Counted from the stretch's first letter, positions 49,661 to 61,037 are shown. The stretch is 64,000 nt of DNA from Aphelocoma coerulescens (GCF_041296385.1 NC_091034.1:496001-560000), one strand, 5' to 3'. Notes: a model not told the origin generated them from the sequence alone. A program made the numbers and translations.

Positions 49661-52600
49661 TGGAGTGGAGGAAAGCAGCCCTGTAGCAGCTACTGGCACG
49701 TGCATAACCCCGCTAACAGCCGCCTGCACCGCTGAGTAACTCTGACCTCACCCCTGGGGCACCGCTCCCGTTAACCACCCCACGTCCCGCAGGGGAGGAG
49801 AACCTCTAGGAGTCATTGCCAGGGATTTGTGGGATTCCCTTGCCTTCTCACATCACTAGAAACTTGTTCTGAGTATTTCCCAAACTAGTCGGTGAATTCA
49901 GTTTCCTGAAGATGTCACCTGAGAGAATCCTGCTTTTCCAACTCAGAGTAAAGCAAATGACTTCCAGTTCTGCATTGTTGTGTGATACACCTGGTTATCT
50001 GTCACCATTGCACTGCTTAATGTTGTTTTTACTTAGCCCACAAAAGCCAGACCTTTAAGGATCCTTTAGTGCTCCTGTTGCATGACTTGGACTTTGTAAG
50101 GAACCACTTCATTATTAAGAAGGAGAAACAGAAATAGCTCTGGCTCATGGAACTCAGGGGTGGCAGAATTAGGACCTCCCCAGTGTCAGGACAGATACAC
50201 AGGCCCATCTGTCCTAGGCAGGGTGTCTGGAATTGTCTTTTTTATCGGCTCCTACACTTCTCTTTGCCAAAATTCTTGTCCCTGGGAACTGATTTTGATG
50301 CTTCTTGTAGGTTTTGAGGGAACAGAGGTGGCACTGCTGGTGGGAAAGAGGAGGAGAGGCAGGACGAGGCAGGAAAGCTTTCCCAGATCTCCCTTGGCTT
50401 TGAAGGAGCAGGTTGTTTCCACAAGTTAATAGGAAAAAAAATCCCATTCATCCTGTGGTGTCAGGACAGGGGTTTGAGGCATGGAAGGTTTGTTCCAGGG
50501 AATTATTTTGTTCTCGCTTCACTCGTGTTACTGAGCAGTGGAACACTGGGATGAGCAGCCTGGGGAGAGTTCTGTCTCAGGAGAGCAGTGTTAGGTGGGC
50601 ACAGACACCCCCAAATCCCCATCATCCTCATTCCATCCAGCTCAGGGAGCAGCAGGGGAGCTGGAGCCTTCCAGAGCAGGGCAAAAAAAGGAATGTAAAG
50701 AGTAGAATGGGACATTTGCACTTGTTTGCTCACAGGCAAAGGCTGTATGGGACGGGGGGAATGATTTCTGTGCGTGGCTGGGATGGCAGGGACAGGCAGT
50801 GGTAGAGGAATGTTTGCAGGATGACAGGGCAACCTGGGAACAATGGGATCAGGATCTTGTTTAGATACTTCTGTTCTTGACCTGAACTTCAGGTCGGTGT
50901 TTATACTGCACAATACAGAGAGTGCATTGCTGCTCTGCAGCTCCTTAGTTCTTTCATGGGTCATTCCTAAGGCACGGGATATATACACTGTGAGCCATTT
51001 AATGTTCTCCTAAAATTTACTGAGCTCTCTCTGAGCAGGTTTTGGCCTACGAGTCTTGAGGCAGCACAATATTCCAGTGACCGGGGGCTTTACTGGCGGG
51101 AGTTTGCCACCAGTCTGTCAGAACTGGATCCAGAACTTTCCTTTGGACCCAGTTATGTCCCTGCCCTTAACTCCGCTTGTAAATTCCAAGTGTTTTCCCA
51201 GTTGTATCACAGTAAGATTTTTGTCTCTGTTACATTTGAATCTGCTCATTATTATCTGTGAGAAGCTGTCACCATTAGAAAAATATTCCAGGCTTTATTC
51301 CCAGTTACATCTGTCATGTGCTGGATCAGGACAGGCACAGAGAAACCTGGGCTGTAGATGAGCTATTTGTTTCCTTTAATCCAAAACACCCATGGAGTGG
51401 GTTGGGGTGGAGAGAGGGATTTTGGCCCCTGCCACGTGCAGGAGGGTCACAGCTGTGGAAGCAAGTTCATCCTAAACCCAGCACTCACAGGATACTTGAG
51501 ACCAACATAAATAATTATCCTCACATGGGAGTTTTTAAACTTGGTTAAACTGTGTAACACAAGCTGAGAGCTTGGAGACTGAGATTTGTGAGCTGGAAAG
51601 TGCAAAATAAGTAAATTGCAGGGTTAATATTTGCTGCAACAACTGCACGTTCCCTTTGAATGCAGCAGCAGCACCATGGGGGTTTGCAATTCCCTGTGTC
51701 CATCCCAGCTTTTATGAACATGTGCCTTGTGTTGATTCTGGGGCTCCTTCAGGCAAATAATGGATTGTTCTTCAGTGTTACTGCCTGTCATTATTACATC
51801 TTTAGGGTACTCAAATGAGCATGACTTTAGCACCTGAAGGGGAATGGCAGCTTTATAAGCAGGGCTTTTTCCTGGATGGAAATGCCTGCCCTGGAGTTGG
51901 ACAGTTAACAGTGGGAGTTGGTAGAGCCAGTTAATGCTGGAGACAGTGTGACCACACTGTGTGAGAGAAAACAGCAGAGATTTAGGGTGTTCAGCAACAC
52001 TGGCTGAAGTGAAATGAAGTAACTGCAGCAGTTCTGACTGAAAGTTAAATATGCATCAGTAAACCCTGATTCCCAGATCATGCTGGAATCTACTGGAAAA
52101 CCTCACTTTATAGCAGACAGGAAACAGCTCCTACAAAGCATTTTGGGCAGTATTTTTAAATACACTGTCAGCTGGTGTTTTTCCCCAAATGCTGTAGCAC
52201 ACGTAGCTATCCCTGCCTGGAATTGCTGCTCCGTTTCCCACTTTGTGCACAGAGCTTCCCAGTTTTTGCTTTCTAAGTGAGGCTCTGGAGTCACTTTGCT
52301 GCTTCTGATCCTCACAAAGCACAGTTGAGAACAGCAGCTTTCTTCTAACCTGAGCTCCAAAATGCAGATTTTTTTTTTTGCATTTGAATCTGCCTAAACC
52401 CTTCACTTACGAAGTGACTTGGGGAGCGTGGGGTTTATTTTAGAAATGGGTGCTCAGAAGAGGCTGGTGTAATTAAAAACAGAAATCAGAAATAGAAACT
52501 GAAATGTGGTTGTTTCCTTCTGACTTGAACTGTGTTTGAGGCAGGTTTGCTGCTCATGGCTCAGCCTCTTGCTTGAGGTTGCTGGTGGAGTTTGTTCCAG

Positions 52601-52989
52601 TTTTAGCTTGGGGTTACTTGAGTTCCTCTGGGTGTAACTTGTACAACAGAGAATGGGCTTGGCTGGGTGCTGTTGTGAAAAAGCTTTGGGACTTTGAGAG
52701 GTTGGGAATTGACTCCCTGAACTGTCTTAGCTGGCCATTTTGTAGCTTTTTGGGGTATTCAAGTCAGAAAGTGATGGGAAATGGCTGCTGCAGTCACTTC
52801 CCTGTCTGCATCCATGAGTGTGTGAAGGAGCTGCCACTTCTAAACCAAAAAGGGCTTTTTCCTCTTAATTTTATAATTTAGTAAATAATAAAACTGGGAG
52901 AGTCTGAGGGGAATGGAACAAGCCTTGCCTTGAGCCAGCCACAAGAGCTGCACTGAGGTGCTGGGGAAGCAGGACCTGGGGATTTGTGC

Positions 52990-53247
52990 TGCAGGTCCTG
53001 CTCCTGGCACCAGGGAGTAAGGGACAGGACAAGAGGCAATGGCCTCAACCTGCACCAAGAGAGGTCTAGGTTGGATACTGGGAAAATTTCTTCATGGAAA
53101 GGGTGGTCAGGCACTGGAAGAGGCAGAGGCACCATCACTGGAAGTGCTCAAACAATGTGTGGATGTGGCAGCTGGGGACATGGGTTAGGGATGGACTTGA
53201 TAATCTTAGAGGGTTTTTCCAACCTAAACAATTCCACAATTCTCTGA
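52990..53247 (+). mobile_element. CR1 LINE 3' fragment, sense
   Basis: gggacaggacaagaggcaat, ggtctaggttggatactggg, and ttccaacctaaacaattcca. About 255 bp. Confidence 0.9.
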
Positions 53248-55396
53248 TCTTCACATCTCAGGGCTGCAGTTCCTCAGTTCCTGCAGCATTGCCTGTCAGG
53301 CACCTCCTTCTCCTCCCTCCCCCAGGCCAGGCTCAGGTTATCCCACCAGCCTTCCTGGTGGCACCAGAGAGACTAAAAATTAATAACAGGGGTACGAGAA
53401 GCTTGACTGAAGTGCAGAGCTTGGGTGAAGTCAGAGACCACATTGCCCAGGAGCATTGACTCCAAGGTGATCCAAGAAATCCCTCCCTAACAGACTTGGA
53501 CAGGTAAGGGATGAGACATGGCTCAAGGACCATGGCCTAGGTCCTCACTGGTTGCTGAACAACCAAAATTCTGATGGTCCTGTTGCTTGGAATAATGGAT
53601 CTGCTGTTCCTGCTGCTCTGACTTCCTGCTAGAAGTGAAGTTCTCCTCCTTTTCTCCCCATCCCTGAAGCTGAACCAGCTCTAGGATGGTGTGGGCACAC
53701 AGGGGGGCTCTGAGAGGTTTTTTGACATCCATTTGCCTGAAGCTCCTTGTCAGAGACCCTCCTGCTGCTGGTGAGCAGCTGAGCAGCTCTGGGAGGTGTT
53801 CAGTGCTCGTAGAAGAGCAGGTCAGTGCCACCCCCACTTCCAGAGCACAGAGTGCTGTCCCTCCTCCAGCGCCGGCAGGGAGGAGCAGAACGTGTCCCAT
53901 GGAACGGAGCCTCCCCAGCTTGGGAGCAGCTGGCAGCGATGGGAACGAGCAGCTCTCCATGCCCAAGGAGCTTCCAGGGCTGGGAGTTCTCTCTCAATGG
54001 TCTCAGTTGAATGTGAGCAGGTTCTGGAGGGGCAGCGGGAGCCTGAGGAGCAGATTCCATAGGTGGAGTCTCCCCATCTCTGGCATTGGGGGTGTTCCTG
54101 CACTGCCCTGTGGGTGGAGGTGCTGTTGATAGAGAGAGGTCTCACTTCAGCCTCCAGCCCTTTTCTCTTTGCATAAAGACATACCTATGGGGGTTATTAA
54201 ATTTTTCCAGTCCTCCCTTGGTGAGACCTGTGCTACAACCTGCTGACAGGTTGGAAATAATCATTACTCAGTGAATTTCAGTGAAAGAAGAAAGACTTTT
54301 TCACTTTTTGCTGTCTTTGGATATTGAAAAATCACAAACTGGTGATTCTCACCATAAATTCATCACCTGTGCTTGGTTCATGCCACACACCTGTAGCTCC
54401 CCCACATCTCTCAGCCACACGGTTTTATCAGCACGACCATGGCAGGGTGTTGTTCTTCTGGTTTGCTTTCTCCACCCTCACTTCCAAACTTTTCTCCCTG
54501 AACAGTTGCCTTCTCCTGGTTCAGGTCATATTTCCAGTGTGCTGGGGACAGCTCTTCATCCAGGTTGACAAGGCTGGACATAAAATCATTGTGCTCACCT
54601 TAACAATGTCTGGAAATCTGAAAGAGTAATCCAGGGCTTTCCTGGAGAAATCGTTTGCTGTGGGAAACAGCTCAGGTGTAATGAAGTCCTCAGCAGCCCC
54701 AGAATGGCCATTTTAAGCTCGTTGTTATGTTGAGGATAGAGACATCACAGCTTCCTTCTATCCTCCCCCATCCTTCCCGAACCTGGGGCGGATAATCCCA
54801 GCTCATTCCTTCATTCCCCTCTCTTCTTTTCTTACTCCTCCTGGCACAGTTACTCCCTGTAACACATCACTGCACAGCAGCCAGCAGGATTCAGTGTGAT
54901 GTGTGGTGGCCTAATTATTATAATTATTTTTTACTTAACAGTTAAATATGTGGCATTTCTTTCCCTCCCAGTCTTGGTGCAGAAAAGGAGAGAAATCCAT
55001 GGTTGGAGCCAGGGTTTCTGCTTTATCTGCTCCCCCTGTACCACTGAAAGAGACAGAAGGAGAAATATTTGATGTTTTAGGAACAGAGTAAACATAAAGT
55101 CTTTCTGTAGTGTCACATTTTGTGCAGTGAATCATGGTTTGATTGGGTTTTTTGCTTGGGCTTTTTTTTTAAACTTTTATACTTCCGTATAAAACTTTTC
55201 TAGGAGAGTTCTGACCCTGTGGGATTCTGGCAGCAGAGTCTGTGGTACCACTCAGTGTCTTTTCCTGGCCGTTTCTGGAAGGCATGAGTCAGAGCAGGGC
55301 AGAAGCTGGCTGGAATTTGTGCATTTAGGGTGCATGTTGTATCCTATTCCTTCCTGTTGATCTGTAAGCTGTTCCATTGGCTTTCTTTCTGTTTCC

Positions 55397-55410
55397 TGCT
55401 GCTTTCTTGC
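55397..55410 (+). promoter_or_regulatory. TGC motifs upstream of the microexon
   Basis: Three TGC triplets (55397, 55400, 55408) lie in the pyrimidine tract 14-27 nt before the 21-nt exon. UGC motifs in this position are the known binding signal of the neural splicing factor SRRM4 (nSR100), which activates microexons. That they act here is inferred from position and sequence. Confidence 0.5.
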
Positions 55411-55423
55411 TTCGTTATTGAAG

Positions 55424-55444
55424 GGAGGATTCAGACCTATACAG
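55424..55444 (+). CDS. EIF4G3: eIF4GII microexon (21 nt)
   Basis: Seven codons, GGFRPIQ, lie between gttattgaag and the donor cag|gtaact. The acceptor has the unusual AAG ending and a pyrimidine tract set back from it (tttctttctgtttcctgctgctttcttgcttcg). The exon is in phase 0 at both ends and 784 nt upstream of the FFQRPQ exon. Published work on neural microexons in eIF4G1 and eIF4G3 links such 21-nt exons to control of synaptic translation through the neural splicing factor SRRM4 (nSR100). The TGC motifs just upstream and TGCATG just downstream fit that class. Skipping leaves the frame intact. It is too short to find by ORF length and was found only by matching the peptide and the splice sites. 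Confidence 0.85.
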
Positions 55445-55464
55445 GTAACTCTAACTCCTGGTTC

Positions 55465-55470
55465 TGCATG
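55465..55470 (+). promoter_or_regulatory. RBFOX motif TGCATG downstream of the microexon
   Basis: A perfect TGCATG starts 21 nt after the microexon end. RBFOX proteins bind UGCAUG, and downstream intronic sites are known to promote inclusion in neurons and muscle. The distance and side are those expected for an enhancer of this microexon; function is inferred. Confidence 0.5.
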
Positions 55471-56228
55471 GCATCAGTGTCTCTCACCTGACCGTTCCTC
55501 CGTCAGTGAATGCCTCAGTGTCCGGTGCATTTCTTACCTCCTGACCTCCGAGAGTGCCGAGACTCCAGAGCCAGGGCCTCCATCCGGGACTGCCGGTGCC
55601 GTTCCCAGCGCGGGAGGGGTGAGGATGGAGCCCGTGCCAGGGGGTTGCTTGGTTCCCTGGGCCTGGCCCATCCGCCGGGGGCATCACTCCATCCCAGCGT
55701 GGTGCAAGGCTTTGGTACCACCCTGGGACAGGTTGCCACCCTTCAGAAAACAGGGCAGGACAAGTCACCTGTGCGTGAAGGAGAGACATGAGGTGCCTCT
55801 GGCCTTTGTGAAATTATGGATTTTTAACTCTTCTGGAGATAAATTGGAACAGTTGCCTTGATCTTTTATTTCCTTGGGGTATTTATAAAGGTGGGTGTTT
55901 TAGCAGCCACCCCACCTTATAAAAAGAAAATTAGACAAACTCATTTTTCTGAAATTTGCACTGAAAGTTCAACTGTAAAATTCAGGAGATACAAACTAAT
56001 AATTATTAGTTTGTAAAGTTTCTTGCCTGTTTCTGCCTTGTAAAATAGAAAGCCATAGACGGCCCTGCTGTTCCCAGAGAAACACGGACTGTCCTGCAGT
56101 TTTCTGGAAGTGTGGCAACCCTTGGAAACTAATACCATAACTATAATTCTGTAAGGATATTTCCAATTCTTTCCCAGAAAGTCTGACCAGTTCTTTGTTT
56201 TCTCTCCTCTCTCCCTTCCCTCTCCTAG

Positions 56229-56408
56229 TTTTTTCAGAGGCCTCAGATCCAGCCTCCAAGAGCCACCATCCAGAACAGCAGCCCCTCCATCCGTCCTGGA
56301 GCGCAGACCCCAACTGCCGTGTACCAAACCAACCAGCACATCATGATGGTGAACCACCTGCCAATGCCCTACCCGATGCCTCAGGGCCCCCAGTACTGTA
56401 TCCCACAG
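56229..56408 (+). CDS. EIF4G3: eIF4GII exon, FFQRPQ...YCIPQ region (180 nt)
   Basis: Sixty codons in phase 0 follow a strong pyrimidine-rich acceptor (ctctctcccttccctctcctag) and end at cag|gtaaat. The product begins FFQRPQIQPPRATIQNSSPS, continues IRPGAQTPTAVYQTNQHIMM and ends VNHLPMPYPMPQGPQYCIPQ. It forms the Pro/Gln-rich, probably disordered N-terminal region upstream of the PABP-binding segment. The sequence is close to mammalian eIF4GII, with small differences such as TIQNSS where I recall TIPNSS and PMPQ where I recall PVPQ. The exon is constitutive in the isoforms I know. A sense CR1 fragment starts about 125 bp after the donor. Confidence 0.97.
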
Positions 56409-56534
56409 GTAAATCCAGCATCCAGGCACCTGAGGACCTGCAGAGCAACGTTGGCTCCGTGGGGGTTGCCTCAGGGCCCAGCAGGAGCGGGCGGGGATGT
56501 GTCTGTGTGAAATCAGGCTGGTAGTTGCATATCG

Positions 56535-56779
56535 TGTGCCAGGGCAGGTTTATATTAGATATTGGGAAAAATTCCTTCATGGAGAGGGTGATCAGGCATT
56601 GGCAGAGGCTACCCAGGGCAGTGGTGGAGTCACCATCCCTGGAAGTGTTCAAGAAACAAGTGGATGTGGCATTTGGGGACAAGGTTTAGGGGAGGGCTTG
56701 GCAGTGCTGGGAGAGCAGTTGGACTTGGTGGTTGTAGGGGGCTTTTCCTGCCTAAATGATTCCATGATTCTGTGGTTCA
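56535..56779 (+). mobile_element. CR1 LINE 3' fragment, sense
   Basis: ttatattagatattgggaaa, gcagtggtggagtcaccatc, then gattccatgattctgtggtt. It lies in the 0.9-kb intron between the 56229 and 57272 exons. Confidence 0.92.
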
Positions 56780-57063
56780 GCCTTTGTCCTTTCTCTGTGT
56801 GAAGTATTTGTTCTTCTGTGCATGGAGGCAGTAGGAATCAATCACCTTTTTGAGGCCTCCCTCAAACACAGTAGGAGACCAAGCTCTGGGAAAATATTTA
56901 GTGCTTTAAAAATACCTGATTTGACTTACTAGATCCACAGGCACTCCAAACCCTTGGGCCTCATAACACACAGTATTGCTGCAATCCAGGGAGTCACTGT
57001 GATCCCCCTCAGCTCCTGTGTCCTCCCTGCCTTGGCTCTACCTTACTTTTGGCAGTAACATTT

Positions 57064-57232
57064 GGAGAGGTTTAGGTGGATTTTAGGGAAAACCCCTTCA
57101 TGGAAAAGGTGGTCAGGCACTGGCAGAGGCTGCCCAGGGCAGTGCTGGAGTCCCCATCCCTGGAAGTGCTCAGACAAGGTGTGGGTGTGGCACTTGGGGA
57201 TGTGGTTAGTGGTGAATGGGGTGGTGGTTGCC
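57064..57232 (+). mobile_element. CR1 LINE fragment, sense, lacking its 3' end
   Basis: ggagaggtttaggtggattt through gtgctggagtccccatccct and gtggtggttgcc. It stops before the usual ttccaacc...attctatgat terminus, about 40 bp from the 57272 acceptor. Together with the 56535 copy, CR1 makes up nearly half of this 863-bp intron. Confidence 0.88.
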
Positions 57233-57271
57233 CAAGTCCTTGTAAAGTGATGGTTGTTTTTGTCCCCCCAG

Positions 57272-57386
57272 TATCGTCACAGTGGCCCCCCGTATGTCGG
57301 GCCACCCCAGCAATATCCTGTGCAGCCACCAGGACCAGGACCCTTTTATCCAGGCCCAGGTCCTGGAGAATTCCCCAATGCCTACG
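57272..57386 (+). CDS. EIF4G3: eIF4GII exon, Tyr/Pro-rich region (115 nt)
   Basis: The exon starts after tgtttttgtccccccag and ends at tacg|gtaagt, leaving one base of a Gly codon for the next exon. The 38 full codons read YRHSGPPYVGPPQQYPVQPP followed by GPGPFYPGPGPGEFPNAY. The repeated PGPGP and YPxQ patterns are typical of the eIF4G N-terminus; eIF4GI has a related QQYPVQPG...FYPG stretch. Its acceptor is crowded: a truncated sense CR1 ends about 40 bp upstream, so the branch point must lie in the short space between or inside the repeat-derived DNA. Confidence 0.97.
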
Positions 57387-60300
57387 GTAAGTTCTGCTTG
57401 GAGACTTCTTACAAAGTCTTTTCTTGGTGTGTTTTTCTGTTGTCAAGCTGAAGATTTATAATAACAAGCTGGATTAGCATTTGTTTGAACTTCAGATAGC
57501 TGCTAAATTTGGTGGTGTCACAGCCCTGATTATTCACTCCTGAAAAATCTCAGAGTATTGTTTGTGTGAGTGTGTCAGGAAAGGCTGCAGCTGCCCAGGA
57601 TCGCCTGTGACCAGGAATGGGGCTGTTTGATAGTCCCTGCTCAGTCATTGTTATTTATTAAGGTATTGTGGGTACATCTGGCAGTCCTGGTTTTCACTGT
57701 GCCGTGCCCTGGGAATGCTCCAGCGTTGACAGCAGTTAACAGTTCTTATCCCAGCATTTCTGGTGCGTAGTGGGGGATAAGAACAAGCCATGGGGTTTTT
57801 TCCCTGGATTTATGCTGCAAAGATAATTCAGTCCAGTGGAAGAGTCTGTAACCCCTGCATAGGACAAAACTTGGCCTTTTCATGCATTTGGTCACTCACT
57901 GCTCCCTGCCCACTCACATTCTGCAGCCTGTTGGGGCAGAGATATTCTCAGCCTCCCATGGGAATTCTCTGTTGGAATTTCAGAGCATTGGGGTGACTGA
58001 TTCCCTTCCAGGCTGAACAGTAACAGACCTGCTCCCTTGGCAGCATTGCAGGTTTGCTCTTCACACACACAGATCCCTTGGGAAGGAGAGAAGAACCCAG
58101 TAGCTGCCTGGGCATCATTTGGAAAGGTCTCTTATTTTTCCTCTTTTCCTTCTTTCTTTTATTTATTTGGTCTGTGTGGAACTCACAGGAATCATTGAAA
58201 GGTTGCCATGAAGCCTTTGAACCTGGTAATGCAACTTGAGATCAGGAGAGAGGGTAATTACAGGGCAGCTCCTTCCTGGTGGTTGATCCTGGAGAAAATA
58301 GAAGAAATATTGCAATGGCTCCTCAAATCTGATCCACTAGAGGAGGAAATTGCCCAGTATTCCTCATTTTTTGTGCTGTTACAGGTCTGCTTTCCTACTT
58401 CCTGCTTGCTTAGTGACATTTATCTGCCTTCACTCCTGTCATTAGGAAAAGGTTCATTTCCAGCTCCTTTCCTCTCCTGGAAGCACCTGGTTTCTTGCAG
58501 AGAATCTTGGAATCCTTCAGTCCCAGCTTTAGGTTGCTGCATCTGTGGAGCATCAGTGGGGGAAGCCAGAGCTCTCTGTCCTGCAGAGTTTTGCAGGCAG
58601 GGAAGGTTTACCCAAGGATTTGCCTGTACTTATCCACCTTTCCCCCTTGCTGTGTGTAGGGACTGGGAATGCTCAGGCTCTCACCAGGTGCTGCCAGGTT
58701 TGGGGAACAGCTAAATCTGCAGTCCAGGCATGGATAATGCTGCTGGCAGTGCCTTTTCCATAAACCACAGGATTTGTAGCCAGTGTGGCTGCTGGATATC
58801 AAAATCATTGCAGTCTGGAAGGACCTAAAGGAGGTGATGAGGGAAAATCCAGTGGAAGACAAAACTTTTGAAAATGGACAGTACCATTTTATAACTCAGT
58901 TTTCCAGTTTATCATTTTCTGATATCAGGGGGTTTCTGTACAACATTGGGAAAGACCTTGAAATGATCAGTGGGTAGGAGGGAGAATAAAAGTTGGAGAA
59001 CTGGAGGGATCAGAACTGGAGAACTGGAAGGGATCAAAGGCAGGGAGCAGAGCAGAGAGTGTGGCACTGGCAAATGCACTTGGGCTGTGACAGAAGCTGT
59101 TTCTTCCCAGAAGTTACTCTTTTCAGGATTTGTGTTTTTAAAATACTTTTCATAAAGGGAGAGTCGTTCCCTGAGTTCTGCTGGAGCTGCCTCTCCAGCC
59201 AGGATCACACTGTAGGTGATGTGCTTGGATCTGGTTTCTAGGAAACTATGAAAGGAAGGAATTCACACATTGCAGGGTTCCAGGCTCCTGTTCCCTCACC
59301 TCACCCAGGCTCTGCTTGGACACCTGCTCAGCAGGAGGGTTCATAGAATCACAAAATCCCAGGATGGTTTGGGTTGGAAGGACCTTAAAGCCCATCCATT
59401 CCTACCCTCTGCCATGGGCAGGGTCACCTTCCACTGTCCCAGGCTGCTCCAGGCCCCATCCAGCCTGGCCTTGGACACTGCCAGGGATCCAGGGGCAGCC
59501 ACAGCTGCTCTGGGCAATAATTGTTGATTCCCAGCCTGCAGAGATGCTGGTGGAGACTTTGAGGCCAGATCTGAAGTGGCTCTGCTGACCCTGACTTTCA
59601 AAACAAGACATTTCTTGAGTGATTCAGCCCACCCAGGAGTGTCATTTGGGTTCCTTGATGCCATGCAGTGCTCTCTGCTCTGACAGGGAAAAGTTCCCAC
59701 TCCAAGGATGCAGTCAGGGAGCCTGCTCTGAGCTGGGGCTTTCCAGCTCTCAGCAGGAGGAATGCATCCTTGGAAGTTGCAAATCAGGCTGTGCTGGGCT
59801 GGTTTAATTTGCTTTCTTGGATTTCACTCTTTGCCTGAGATCACAGTGACCTCCCAGTTGGGTTACAGACACAGTCCAGATTTTCATTCCCAGTTAAAGG
59901 TTAGTTCAGATCAGATTGCTCCAGAGGCAAGTGCAAGCGCTCAGTTCATCCAGCATCCATGCCTAGAAGGGAAAACACCCCAGCAGCACCTTACACATTC
60001 CCCTGACACCTGATCCATGGACAGGAGGCAGCTCTGCTCTGCTGCCCTGATGTCTGGCATGGTCTTAAAGCACTTGATTACTTATTGAGCCACTCTCATT
60101 CTGTACGGAAAACCATAATGAACCACATTGGCTGTTAGGAATGTGATCAGCACCATGGTGTGGTTCTGCACTGATCACTGTGGTCATGCTTTTTGTGTGT
60201 TGCAGCATGAGAAGAACACTGCTTATAATTAAATTTTCTGGTTATGCTTCCAAATAGGTTGCAGTTGACCTTGCAAATTGTTTGTATTGGTTAGATTGAA

Positions 60301-60653
60301 TTTCTGTACAAATGCAGAAAACCCCTGATAAGCCAGCAGCAAACCCAGCAAAAAAACCCTCAGGAGGAGTCCAGGGATGGTCTTGCAAATGCCTCTGTGG
60401 TGTCCACAGCCTCTCGAAAATGGATGATGCACGTGGTCAATTTTTGGTCATGGAAATCAAATAAGAAATAGTGAGTGAATCTCTTGTCTTGATGGAGCAT
60501 CAGCTTCTGTTTAGTGGAAGTGGGGTAGAGCAAACGCAGCATTCCCAGAGGGATGTTGGAAGTTCTGGCCAGTTGTACCTCTTGTGCCTGGTTTTCTGTC
60601 ATGAGCAGTCAAACTGACCTTGTCCCTCTGGTTTGTGTCGTTGGCTGCCCCAG
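57387..60653 (+). other. EIF4G3: Intron, 3.3 kb
   Basis: It holds one antisense CR1 (59341-59517). A short direct duplication at 58996-59036 (ggagaactggagggatcaga, then ggagaactggaagggatcaa) is a local slip. No other feature is seen. Confidence 0.8.
59341..59517 (-). mobile_element. CR1 LINE 3' fragment, antisense
   Basis: tcatagaatcacaaaatccc, ccactgtcccaggctgctcc, then ggggcagccacagctgctct. It is strongly complementary to the sense copy at 60857. Confidence 0.92.
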
Positions 60654-60754
60654 GAACGCCCTTCTACCCCAGCCAGCCCGTGTACCAGTCTGCTCCCATC
60701 ATTGTGCCTACGCAGCAGCAGCAGCCACCGCCTGCCAAGAGAGAGAAGAAAACG
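60654..60754 (+). CDS. EIF4G3: eIF4GII exon leading into the PABP site (101 nt)
   Basis: The acceptor is ttggctgccccag and the donor is acg|gtgagt. The first two bases finish the split Gly codon, and 33 codons follow: TPFYPSQPVYQSAPIIVPTQ then QQQPPPAKREKKT. The last residues, KREKKT, start the conserved poly(A)-binding-protein contact that continues into the next exon as IRIRDPNQ. The Gln run is four long (CAG x4); I recall three in mammals. Inverted CR1 fragments flank the exon, antisense about 1.1 kb upstream and sense about 100 bp downstream. Confidence 0.97.
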
Positions 60755-60856
60755 GTGAGTGAGGCACTGAGGGACACAGCCCGGGGGGCTGTCCTGGGCG
60801 GGAGGTGCAAGGACATGAATAATGTTCTTAGGATCAAACCTGAGCTTTGCCTTCAC

Positions 60857-61037
60857 TGGAGGCCCTGGCACAGGGTGCCCAGAGCAGCTGTGGCTGCCGC
60901 TGGATCCCTGGAAGTGTCCAAGGCCAGGCTGGACATTGGGGCTGGGAGCAGCCTGGGAGAGTGGAAGGTGTCACTGCCCATGGAATGAGATGAGCTTTAA
61001 GGTCCCTTTCATCCCAAACCAGCCATTCTGTGGTTCC
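60857..61037 (+). mobile_element. CR1 LINE 3' fragment, sense
   Basis: tggaggccctggcacagggt through gctttaaggtccctttcatc and gccattctgtggttc. It begins about 100 bp after the 60654-60754 exon. Confidence 0.92.

Larger units (their letters stand above)
49583..55423 (+). other. EIF4G3: Intron, 5.8 kb
   Basis: It has one CR1 fragment (52990-53247) and, at its start, the ACTAAY/G-run cluster. Its last 30 bases carry the TGC motifs before the microexon. The rest is unremarkable. Confidence 0.8.

Noticed and set aside
55490..55700. CpG-rich patch after the microexon as a promoter
   Set aside because: It is short, with fewer CpGs than the 18015-18445 segment and no exon nearby that needs a start. 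It may be local base composition only.
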